Shown here: in pieces, positions 28,064 through 36,620 of the stretch
Layout of the letters: each line of letters opens with the position of its first letter
Position numbering within the stretch: position 1 is the first letter of the stretch
Assembly: GCF_002890915.1 (NCBI RefSeq)
Contig: NZ_POUT01000001.1
Span: 682,001-746,000, forward strand
Length of the DNA: 64,000 nt
Direction: 5' to 3'
From: Stutzerimonas stutzeri
Lineage (GTDB): Bacteria; Pseudomonadota; Gammaproteobacteria; Pseudomonadales; Pseudomonadaceae
Program-made: the position numbers and the translations under genes
Notes under the pieces: generated by a model
Databases searched by the model: none
Told to the model about the DNA's origin: nothing
The model's input: the letters and a program-made list of their open reading frames with translations, nothing else

Positions 28064-28852
28064 ATGTTCATGTCGAAGCGCAACACGCCGCAACGCCGCC
28101 ACGCGATTCTCGCCCTGCTCAACGAGCAGGGCGAAGTCAGCGTGGATGAGTTGTCGCGGCGTTTCGAGACCTCCGAAGTCACCATCCGCAAGGACCTCGC
28201 CGCGCTGGAGAAGAACGGCCTGCTGCTGCGTCGCTACGGCGGTGCGGTGCCGTTGCCCCAGGAGCTGATCGGCGACACGGCCCAGCCCGTCTCGCCGTGG
28301 AAACAGGCCATCGCGCGCCTAGCGGTGGGCTGCATCCGCGAACATGCGCGGATCATCATCGACAGCGGCACCACCACCGCGGCGATGATTCCCGAGCTGG
28401 GCCACAAGCCGGGCCTGGTGGTGATGACCAACTCGCTCAGCGTGGCCAATGCCCTGCGCGAACTGGAGCACGAGCCGGTGCTGCTGATGACCGGTGGCAC
28501 CTGGGACCCGCATTCGGAGTCCTTCCAGGGCCAGGTCGCCGAGCAGGTGCTGCGCTCCTATGATTTCGATCAGTTGTTCATCGGCGCCGACGGCATCGAC
28601 CTCGAACGTGGCACCACCACCTTCAACGAACTGCTGGGCCTGTCGCGTGTCATGGCCGAGGTCGCCCGGGAAGTCATCGTGCTGGCCGAAGCGGACAAGA
28701 TCGGCCGGCGCATTCCCAACCTGGAGCTGCCCTGGAGCGGCATCCATACCCTGATCACCGATGAGCGTCTCAGCGACGAGGCGCGCACCCGTATCCAGGC
28801 CCGCGGCGTCAAGCTGCTCTGCGCGGCCGTCGAACCCAATCTGGAGACCTGA
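28064..28852 (+). CDS. glmR: DeoR/GlpR-family transcriptional regulator next to glmS (GlmR-like)
   Basis: 262 aa from ATG 28064; a second ATG at 28070 (MSKRNTPQRR) is equally possible. The N-terminal helix-turn-helix (HAILALLNEQGEVSVDELSRRFETSEVTIRKDL, residues about 15-47) is the DeoR signature. The C-terminal domain resembles sugar-phosphate isomerase folds (DSGTTTAAMIPEL, GADGIDLERG) that bind phosphorylated sugars. Its place between glmU and glmS suggests it controls glucosamine-6-phosphate synthesis. The symbol rests on this context and on pseudomonad gene order. glmS starts 3 bp after its stop. Confidence 0.8.
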   Translation: MFMSKRNTPQRRHAILALLNEQGEVSVDELSRRFETSEVTIRKDLAALEKNGLLLRRYGGAVPLPQELIGDTAQPVSPWKQAIARLAVGCIREHARIIIDSGTTTAAMIPELGHKPGLVVMTNSLSVANALRELEHEPVLLMTGGTWDPHSESFQGQVAEQVLRSYDFDQLFIGADGIDLERGTTTFNELLGLSRVMAEVAREVIVLAEADKIGRRIPNLELPWSGIHTLITDERLSDEARTRIQARGVKLLCAAVEPNLET

Positions 28853-28855
28853 ACC

Positions 28856-30691
<1,836 letters not shown>

Positions 30692-30727
30692 GGATCGGTT
30701 CCCGCCCGAGTCCTTGCTGCTGCTTGC

Positions 30728-30761
30728 TGCTGGCGATCAGTGGTTAACAGCATCGCCAGCA
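30728..30761. repeat. Hairpin repeat after glmS
   Basis: TGCTGGCGAT (30728-30737) pairs with ATCGCCAGCA (30752-30761), followed by AGCTAGCTCCTACAG, a tail typical of pseudomonad extragenic repeats. It has no U tract, so it is only a possible weak terminator for glmS. Confidence 0.6.
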
Positions 30762-30806
30762 AGCTAGCTCCTACAGCGATCGGCAAGCCCTTGTGCCGGG
30801 CCGACA

Positions 30807-31616
30807 TTACACTTCGGATGGGTGAGCGTGTCCCAAGGAGCCTGAAACGCCGCTCGGGCGATGTTCCTCGGGGCGGAGCGTCAGGACCCGCGCGCCATCG
30901 CGGGTCACCGCCACGGTGTGCTCGAACTGCGCCGACAGCTTGCCGTCGAGGGTGACCACCGTCCAGCCATCGCGCTGGGTGCGTACGGCATTGCGGCCCT
31001 GGTTGAGCATGGGTTCGATGGTGAAGACCATGCCTTCACGCAGCGTCAGGCCCGTCTTCGGTTTGCCCCAGTGCAGCACTTCGGGCGGCTCGTGCATTTC
31101 CCGGCCGATACCGTGCCCGCAATATTCCCTGACCACCGAGTAGCCATGGGCGCGGGCGTGCCGTTCGATGGCATGGCCGATATCGCCGAGCCTGGCACCA
31201 GGCCGCACGGCTTCGATACCTTTCCACATGGCCTCGTAAGTGACCTGCACGAGCTGCCGGGCCTGCGCCGAAACCTCGCCGATCAGGTAGGTCTTGCTGG
31301 AATCGGCGATATAGCCGTTCTTCTCCAGGGTGATGTCGAAATTCACCAGATCGCCGCTCTGCAGGATCTCGCAGGCGCTGGGCACGCCGTGGCACACCAC
31401 TTGGTTGCGCGAGGTGTTCATGGCGTAGGCGAAGCCGTACTGCCCCTTGCTCGCGGGGCGCGCGCCGAGCTGATTGACGATGAAGTCATCCACCAGGTCG
31501 TTGACCTGCAGGGTCGACAGGCCGAGCAGATCCAACCGATCCAGATAGCCGAACACGGATGCCAGCAACCTGCCCGACTCCGCCATCAGGGCGATTTCCT
31601 CCGGCTTCTTGGTCAT
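30807..31616 (-). CDS. map: Type I methionine aminopeptidase, paired with a ParD-like gene
   Basis: 269 aa from the ATG at 31616 (MTKKPEEIALM); the longer frame to 31712 lies inside the upstream gene. Metallopeptidase M24 motifs are present: CHGVPS, NFDITLEKNGYIADSSKTYLIG (metal-binding Asp residues), GHGIGREMHEPP, FTIEPML and a final Glu in QFEHTVAVT. It removes N-terminal Met from new proteins. The C-terminus extends about 20 residues past the usual LTLRPEE end. Its start overlaps the preceding ParD-like gene by 4 bp, so they are translated together. It may be a second Map, not the housekeeping copy, which is normally next to rpsB. Confidence 0.93.
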   Translation of the reverse strand: MTKKPEEIALMAESGRLLASVFGYLDRLDLLGLSTLQVNDLVDDFIVNQLGARPASKGQYGFAYAMNTSRNQVVCHGVPSACEILQSGDLVNFDITLEKNGYIADSSKTYLIGEVSAQARQLVQVTYEAMWKGIEAVRPGARLGDIGHAIERHARAHGYSVVREYCGHGIGREMHEPPEVLHWGKPKTGLTLREGMVFTIEPMLNQGRNAVRTQRDGWTVVTLDGKLSAQFEHTVAVTRDGARVLTLRPEEHRPSGVSGSLGHAHPSEV

Positions 31617-31825
31617 GAGGCATCCGCCACTCTGGCGGGCACCACGACACCGGCGGTGCGCATCTGCGCGGCAACCACCTCGTTGAAGCTGAGGGTTGGG
31701 TTCATTTCGCACAACATGCCGATGCGAATCCAGAAGCCAGCCTGGGCATTGATCGAGCGGCAGGACACGCTGCTCGCCTTGCGAATCTGCTCGTGCAGCT
31801 CGTCATCGATATTGACGATTCCCAT
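31613..31825 (-). CDS. ParD-like small protein (putative RHH-type antitoxin family)
   Basis: 70 aa (MGIVNIDDELHEQIRKASS). The N-terminus reads as a ribbon-helix-helix strand and helix, and SINAQAGFWIRIG resembles the second helix of ParD-like proteins (Pfam ParD_like, PF11903, from memory). It has a GGAG ribosome site and its stop overlaps the ATG of map by 4 bp. No ParE-type toxin follows; the partner is a methionine aminopeptidase. A palindrome 18 bp upstream (31844-31861) could be its operator. Confidence 0.75.
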   Translation of the reverse strand: MGIVNIDDELHEQIRKASSVSCRSINAQAGFWIRIGMLCEMNPTLSFNEVVAAQMRTAGVVVPARVADAS

Positions 31826-31843
31826 GGAAATCTCCGTCTAAAT

Positions 31844-31861
31844 GAAACGTATACGAATCAT
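31844..31861 (-). promoter_or_regulatory. Candidate operator of the ParD-like/map pair
   Basis: TGAAACGTATACGAATCA is a dyad (TGA-N2-CGTATACG-N2-TCA) centred on the palindrome CGTATACG at 31848-31855, just upstream of the ParD-like start. The AT-rich flank CATATAGAGG could hold a promoter. Autorepression by the RHH protein is an inference. Confidence 0.45.
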
Positions 31862-32010
31862 ATAGAGGTAAGGAGCGAATTTCATCTGCCCTCGTGAGCA
31901 GGCAGCGGGGTAGCGCGACCTATTCATCCAGTGAACGGCGTAAACGCTGGCTCGCCAATGCGCGGGCGGGTATAACACCCGCTGATCGACGCGGTACGAG
32001 GGGAGTCGCG

Positions 32011-32418
32011 ATGGAAGAGGTCATCGAACAGCTGCGGGAACTCAACGAGCCGGTGCCGGTGCCGCTGGAACTGCCGGACGACGATCTGCTGGTGGAGATC
32101 GAGGAACAGCTGCTGATCAACCTGCCGTTCGGCCTGCGCGAGTTCCTGCTGCAGGTCAGCGACGTGGTCTATGGCCGCCTGGAGCCGGTCACCGCCACCG
32201 ATCCGCAAGCGCATACCTACCTGCCCGAGGTGGCGGCCAACGCCTGGGATGCCGGGGTGCCGCGCGACCTGGTGCCGCTCTGCCAGGACGGTCGCGATTA
32301 CTATGTGGTCGATCTGGAAGGCCAGGTTACCCTCTGGGACGGCGACGACGGCGAACTGACCGAGGAAACCTGGGAAACGGTCTGGCACTGGGTGCGGGAC
32401 GTCTGGCTGGAAAGCTGA
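32011..32418 (+). CDS. SMI1/KNR4 (SUKH) family protein
   Basis: 135 aa from ATG 32011 (MEEVIEQLRELNEP), behind a GAGGGGAG ribosome site; upstream starts extend into non-conserved sequence. Acidic and Trp-rich. Segments LPFGLREFLLQVSDVVYG, GVPRDLVPLCQDGRDYYVVDLEGQVTLWD and TEETWETVWHWVRDVW follow the SUKH fold pattern. SUKH proteins include immunity proteins for polymorphic toxins as well as solitary housekeeping copies. No toxin gene is adjacent, so function is unknown. Confidence 0.8.
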   Translation: MEEVIEQLRELNEPVPVPLELPDDDLLVEIEEQLLINLPFGLREFLLQVSDVVYGRLEPVTATDPQAHTYLPEVAANAWDAGVPRDLVPLCQDGRDYYVVDLEGQVTLWDGDDGELTEETWETVWHWVRDVWLES

Positions 32419-32492
32419 GTGCGGCTGCCGAACCGCCTCGCGCTGACGAAAAGCGCTAAGCTGTGCGCCTTCTGCCAACGATCCGAAACCCT

Positions 32493-32867
32493 ATGCTGAC
32501 CTTGGGCAACCTGTTCCTGTTCATGCTGCTGGCCGCCGCGGGCGCCTGGCTCTGGCATTCCCACGGCATTCGCGAGCGTGCCCTGCTGGCGGTGCGCCGG
32601 CATTGCCAGAAGATGGACGTCGAGCTGCTCGACGGCGCCGTTGCCTTCCGCCGCCTGGCGCTGTTGCCGGATGCCCGGGGGCGGCGCCGGCTGGCGCGCA
32701 TCTACGGTTTCGAATTCACCGTCACCGGCGAGCAACGCCATCCTGGCAGCATCGTCATGTTCGGCGCGCAGGTCGGCCGTATCGAGCTGGCCGCCCATCC
32801 GTTCCAGCCCGCCGCGGAACCGGGGCGGGTGATCCAGCTGGACGACTGGCGCCGCACGCGCGATTGA
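32493..32867 (+). CDS. DUF3301 family protein
   Basis: 124 aa. An N-terminal hydrophobic segment (LFLFMLLAAAGAWLWHS) is followed by HGIRERALLAVRRHCQKMDVELLDGAVAF, a conserved pattern in DUF3301 proteins, and a basic soluble tail. Probably anchored to the inner membrane. Function unknown. It converges with the CobW-like gene, stops 7 bp apart. Confidence 0.8.
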   Translation: MLTLGNLFLFMLLAAAGAWLWHSHGIRERALLAVRRHCQKMDVELLDGAVAFRRLALLPDARGRRRLARIYGFEFTVTGEQRHPGSIVMFGAQVGRIELAAHPFQPAAEPGRVIQLDDWRRTRD

Positions 32868-32873
32868 GCATCG

Positions 32874-33842
32874 TCAGCTCGCCAGGCGGCAAGCGAGCAG
32901 ACCCTGTTCCAGCGCGACCTGCGCCTGGGCTTCGGCGAAGATCAGCTCGATCCGCGAATCCCTGCGCCATTCGCTGGGTCTGAATTCGAGCGTATGACCC
33001 TCCAGCGCATTGGCCGACCGCCAGCCCTCGCGGCCGTGCAGCACCAGCTTGGCGCGGCGCCAGGGCCATTGCGCCAGCCAGTGCGCGATGCGCTGCAGAT
33101 CGGAGCGCTGGCTCGGGTGCCAGCGCCAGCCGATGCTCCAGCCTTCGTCATTCCCTTGCACCTGGCAGATGGGCTGCTGCGGATCGAGCCAGAGCTGCGG
33201 CAGCGTGACTGCGCCCTGGGGCAGGGCGGGTGGCTGCGATGCTTCGTGGGCATGGGCCTGGATGCCCGGCAGGCGCTGCAGCGGCAGCCGGCCCTGGCTG
33301 GTCCAGTACAGTGGCCGTTCGGGCAACTGGCTGGCCAGTCGCGCGCGCGTCGGCGCGTCCAGTGTCTCGCTCTTGTTCATCAGCAGCAGCCCGGCATCCG
33401 CCAGGGCCTGCTGCTGGCTGTCGGGCAGCGCTGCACCCTGGCTCAGTGCCTGGGCGTCCAGCACCAGCACGCTCGGCTGAACCGCCAGGACCTGCTGCCA
33501 GGGCGCCTGGCCAAGCTGGCGCAGTAGTTCGGCCGGATGTCCGAGCCCGGACGGTTCGATCAGCAGGCGATCCGGGCGGGCCTGGCGCAGCAGCCGGCCC
33601 AGGCCGACCTGGAAGGGCACGCCGTTGACGCAGCACAGGCAGCCGCCGGCGACTTCCGCCAGGCTGACGCCCTCGACCGCGCTGCTCAGCAGCGCGGCGT
33701 CCAGGCCGATCTGGCCGAACTCGTTGACCAGCACCGCCCAGCGCTCGGCCGCCGGCTTCTGTGCCAGCAACTGGCGGATCAGGCTGGTCTTGCCGGCGCC
33801 GAGCGGGCCGCCGATGAGGTGGGTGGGGATCTGTTCGAGCAT
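32874..33842 (-). CDS. CobW/COG0523 family G3E GTPase (metal chaperone type)
   Basis: 322 aa from the ATG at 33842 (MLEQIPTHLIGGPLGAGKTS); ATGs at 33851 and 33860 would add 3 or 6 residues and none has a clear ribosome site. The P-loop is GPLGAGKTS, the family metal-binding CxCC motif is GGCLCCVN, and EPSGLGHP and NKSET are further GTPase motifs. COG0523 proteins deliver Zn or other metals, or act in cofactor assembly. There is no adjacent cobalamin gene or visible Zur site to define the metal. Confidence 0.88.
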   Translation of the reverse strand: MLEQIPTHLIGGPLGAGKTSLIRQLLAQKPAAERWAVLVNEFGQIGLDAALLSSAVEGVSLAEVAGGCLCCVNGVPFQVGLGRLLRQARPDRLLIEPSGLGHPAELLRQLGQAPWQQVLAVQPSVLVLDAQALSQGAALPDSQQQALADAGLLLMNKSETLDAPTRARLASQLPERPLYWTSQGRLPLQRLPGIQAHAHEASQPPALPQGAVTLPQLWLDPQQPICQVQGNDEGWSIGWRWHPSQRSDLQRIAHWLAQWPWRRAKLVLHGREGWRSANALEGHTLEFRPSEWRRDSRIELIFAEAQAQVALEQGLLACRLAS

Positions 33843-33930
33843 GGCGGCCATGGTGCGCATTTTGCGGCGCGGCTGGAAGAGGCTGCGCTCACCCCGTGCT
33901 AAAGTCGCCGCGATTCGGGAGGAATGATTC

Positions 33931-34293
33931 GTGCGGCTATCGTTATTGCTGACTTTACTAGCGGGAAGCGTCATGACCGGCGAGGCGCTGGCCGAGGCCT
34001 GCGTCATCCACAGTGATGACGGGCGGGTGGCGGTGCAGCTCTGCCAGGCCAATCGCAGCATTCCCGCCGAGCTGTTTCGCAGCGGCTTCTGCCAGCCGCA
34101 GCTCGAGGGCCAGCAGGTCGAGGTGCAGTTCGTCGAGCACTGTCCGCCAGGTGCCTTCGGCATCTGCCGCGACGCCCGCGTTTCCAACATGCCCTATCGG
34201 CAGGACATCCACTACTACGGTATCGCCAGCGATGCCCGCTTTCTCCAACCGGCCTGCGAGCAGACCAGCGAGGGCACCTGGGAAACCGAGTAG
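33931..34293 (+). CDS. Small secreted protein of unknown function
   Basis: 120 aa from GTG 33931, behind GGGAGGAAT. A signal peptide is visible (MRLSLLLTLLAGSVMTGEALAEA). The mature part has six cysteines (CVIHS, LCQAN, FCQPQ, HCPPG, ICRDA, ACEQT), which suggests a disulfide-bonded periplasmic protein. I do not recognise the family. It is divergent from the CobW gene. Confidence 0.7.
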   Translation: MRLSLLLTLLAGSVMTGEALAEACVIHSDDGRVAVQLCQANRSIPAELFRSGFCQPQLEGQQVEVQFVEHCPPGAFGICRDARVSNMPYRQDIHYYGIASDARFLQPACEQTSEGTWETE

Positions 34294-34318
34294 GGCCTGG
34301 CCCCCCTGTGTTCATGGG

Positions 34319-34334
34319 GGTTTCACGTGGAACT
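34319..34334. promoter_or_regulatory. Imperfect parS-like site
   Basis: GGTTTCACGTGGAACT keeps the central 14 bp GTTTCACGTGGAAC of parS with both outer bases changed. It lies in the short gap after the secreted-protein gene. Pseudomonads carry several parS sites of unequal quality near the origin. Confidence 0.6.
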
Positions 34335-34386
34335 ATCGGTTTGCTCGATGCGATTCGGCTTGCCTATCAGCCGCGTAGACGAGACG

Positions 34387-34914
34387 CTAGCGCACCGGTT
34401 CGAGCGTCCCGCAGTCCTCGCCGACCCAGCGCGCGTGGGACTCCATGCGCGAGGTGCCGGTTTCGGTCCCCTGCCGGTATTCGCTCTCGATGGTGCTGAC
34501 GAACTCGCGATCGCTGATGAAGCGGGTTTCTCCCTGGCCGCGAGCATCGGGGCACTCGAAGCGAAATTTCCAGCGGCTGTCGCTGCGCTCGGTGATTTCC
34601 TGGCGGCAGGCCGGATCGTCCTGAAACGGCAGGTCGCCGGACTTCACCTGTTCTTCGCTGAGGCAGATGCGTACGCCCTTGCCGCCCAGCTGCACGCCCT
34701 GCGCCGCGAGCATTTCTTCCATCATCCTGCGCTGCTCGGCCGGCAGGTTCTGCATCTGTGCCAGCATCTCGTCGGTACCCGGCATCTGCTGGCCATCCAT
34801 CTGGATATCGCCGCTACGGAACTCCCAGAGTCCGGGCAGGATCGGCTGGGCCTGGGCCGGCAGCAAGAACATCGACAGGGCGGCCGCGGTGGCCAATCGG
34901 GGCAGACGAGGCAT
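34387..34914 (-). CDS. DUF3617 domain periplasmic protein
   Basis: 175 aa from ATG 34914, supported by GGAG at a good spacing. Signal peptide MPRLPRLATAAALSMFLLPAQAQ, then PGLWEFRSGDIQMDGQQMPG, the N-terminal pattern of DUF3617, and paired cysteines (ICLSEE, ACRQE, ECPDA, DCGTL). Predicted periplasmic, function unknown. Confidence 0.8.
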   Translation of the reverse strand: MPRLPRLATAAALSMFLLPAQAQPILPGLWEFRSGDIQMDGQQMPGTDEMLAQMQNLPAEQRRMMEEMLAAQGVQLGGKGVRICLSEEQVKSGDLPFQDDPACRQEITERSDSRWKFRFECPDARGQGETRFISDREFVSTIESEYRQGTETGTSRMESHARWVGEDCGTLEPVR

Positions 34915-35010
34915 GGTCGCACTCCACATTCGGATGTTCTGAAAGCCTAGTCGAGGCTGCGCAAAAGGCCGCCCGGCAGTGCGGACAGTTGGTCGTGGAT
35001 TTATGTTGTT

Positions 35011-35029
35011 GAGAAGCGTTAGCATTAAC
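35011..35029. promoter_or_regulatory. Candidate Fur box before the ECF sigma gene
   Basis: GAGAAGCGTTAGCATTAAC matches 12 of 19 positions of the classical Fur consensus and lies 26 bp before the chosen start of an iron-type sigma factor gene. Such genes are normally Fur-repressed. Confidence 0.5.
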
Positions 35030-35054
35030 CTCCGCAGCATTCATGGGAGGCCGC

Positions 35055-35570
35055 ATGGCAACCGAAGGTATGGTTCGGCAGCAACTGCTGCATCGGCTCT
35101 ATGCCGATCACCACGGCTGGCTCAATGGCTGGCTGCGGCGCCAGCTCGGCTGTAACCAGAAGGCTGCAGACCTGGCCCAGGACACCTTCGTGCGGGTGCT
35201 GGCCAAGGACGAGGACATGGCCGCCATCCGCGAGCCCAGGGCCTACCTGCATACCATCGCCAAGGGCCTGCTGATCAATCACTGGCGCCGTCGGCAGATC
35301 GAGCAGGCCTACCTGGATGCGCTGGCGCTGCAGCCCGAGCCGCTGGCGCCCTCGCCGGAGGAGCAGGCGCTGATCGTCGAAACCCTGCTGCAGGTCGACG
35401 CGCTGCTGGCGCGCCTGCCGGCGAAGGTGCGCAACGCCTTCCTCATGTCGCAACTGCAGGGCATGACCTATGCGGCGATCGCCGCGGAACTGGGGGTCTC
35501 CGAGCGAATGGTGAAGAAGTACATGGCGCAGGCCATGCTGCATTGCCTGACCCTGGTGGCGGAGGAGTGA
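35055..35570 (+). CDS. ECF sigma factor, FecI-type iron starvation family
   Basis: 171 aa from ATG 35055, chosen over ATG 35043 because GGGAGG lies directly before it. Region 2 (LAQDTFVRVLAKDE, AYLHTIAKGLLINHWRRRQ) and region 4 (LPAKVRNAFLMSQLQGMTYAAIAAELGVSERMVKKYMAQA) are clear. FecI-type factors turn on the neighbouring TonB receptor when the anti-sigma factor transmits substrate binding. The stop overlaps fecR (TGATG). Confidence 0.93.
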   Translation: MATEGMVRQQLLHRLYADHHGWLNGWLRRQLGCNQKAADLAQDTFVRVLAKDEDMAAIREPRAYLHTIAKGLLINHWRRRQIEQAYLDALALQPEPLAPSPEEQALIVETLLQVDALLARLPAKVRNAFLMSQLQGMTYAAIAAELGVSERMVKKYMAQAMLHCLTLVAEE

Positions 35571-36514
35571 TGAGCATCGATTACCGTGTGTTGCAGGAGG
35601 CCGCGCACTGGTTCGCGGTGCTGCAATCCGGGACGGTCAGCGCCGCCGAGCGCCAGGCCTGGTCGGAATGGGTCGGGCAGCCCGAGCATGCCCGGGCCTG
35701 GGCGAGGGTGGAGCGCATCAGCGGGCAGTTGCTGCCGCTGGCAGCCGATCCGGTCGGGCGCATCGCCGGCGGCCTGCTCCAGCAGCGCTCGAGCCGGCGC
35801 CAGGCGCTGAAGCTGCTGGGCGTGCTGTGCGGGGGTGCCGGGCTCACGCTGGCGACCGGGGCGGCACCCTGGCGCGAGTGGACCGCCGACCAGCGCACCG
35901 CTGTCGGCGAGGTCCGCGATCTGCGCCTGGCCGATGGTTCGCAGCTGTGGCTGAACACCGACAGCGCGGTGGATATCGCCTTCGATCGCCAGGCGCGGCG
36001 GTTGTCACTCTATCGTGGCGAGCTGCTGGTCGATGCCCCGGGCGGGCGCAGCGCTCCGCCGCTGCTGCTGCGCAGCCGTGAAGGGCAGCTGCGCAGCGAT
36101 CAGGCGGCGCGTTTCTCGCTGCGCCAGGATGACGGCCGGACCCTGCTCAGCGTGTATACTGGCGTGGTGGATATCCAGTTGGCGGGGCTCGGCATCACCA
36201 GCGTCGCCGCGGGGCAGCAGGCCGGTTTCAGCCTCAGCCGCATCGATGCGCTGCAACCGGTGCGGGCGGAGCGGCAGGCCTGGTCGACCGGCGTGCTGCT
36301 GGCCGATAACCAGCGCCTGGGCGACTTCCTTGCCGAGCTGTCGCGTTATCGCCACGGCTATCTCGGTTGCGATCCGCGCATCGCCGACCTGCGGGTGGTC
36401 GGCGCATTTCCACTGGGCGACACCGAGCGGGTGCTGGAGGCGCTGGCGGCCACGTTGCCGGTGCGTATCCAGCGGCGCATGGCCTGGTGGGTCAGCCTGG
36501 AGCCGGCGGCCTAG
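35570..36514 (+). CDS. FecR-type anti-sigma / signal-transducing membrane protein
   Basis: 314 aa. Cytoplasmic N-terminal DUF4880-type region (AAHWFAVLQSGTVSAAERQAW), one membrane segment (LLGVLCGGAGLTLATGA, about 88-104), and a periplasmic FecR domain (VGEVRDLRLADGSQLWLNTDSAVDI). It receives the signal from the receptor's N-terminal domain and controls the sigma factor encoded just upstream. Overlap with the sigma gene implies a fixed ratio of the two proteins. Confidence 0.92.
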   Translation: MSIDYRVLQEAAHWFAVLQSGTVSAAERQAWSEWVGQPEHARAWARVERISGQLLPLAADPVGRIAGGLLQQRSSRRQALKLLGVLCGGAGLTLATGAAPWREWTADQRTAVGEVRDLRLADGSQLWLNTDSAVDIAFDRQARRLSLYRGELLVDAPGGRSAPPLLLRSREGQLRSDQAARFSLRQDDGRTLLSVYTGVVDIQLAGLGITSVAAGQQAGFSLSRIDALQPVRAERQAWSTGVLLADNQRLGDFLAELSRYRHGYLGCDPRIADLRVVGAFPLGDTERVLEALAATLPVRIQRRMAWWVSLEPAA

Positions 36515-36620
36515 CCCCAAGAACAGTTGCAAATAAAAAATATTCGTATCTGCAGTTCCCCTTTTCCATTCTGATCGGGCATAGGCGCATAAGTCCCGCC
36601 AACACGGAAAAGGATTCATC

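Noticed and set aside
32011-32418. Toxin-immunity locus around the SUKH protein
   Set aside because: No polymorphic toxin, Rhs or secretion gene lies nearby.
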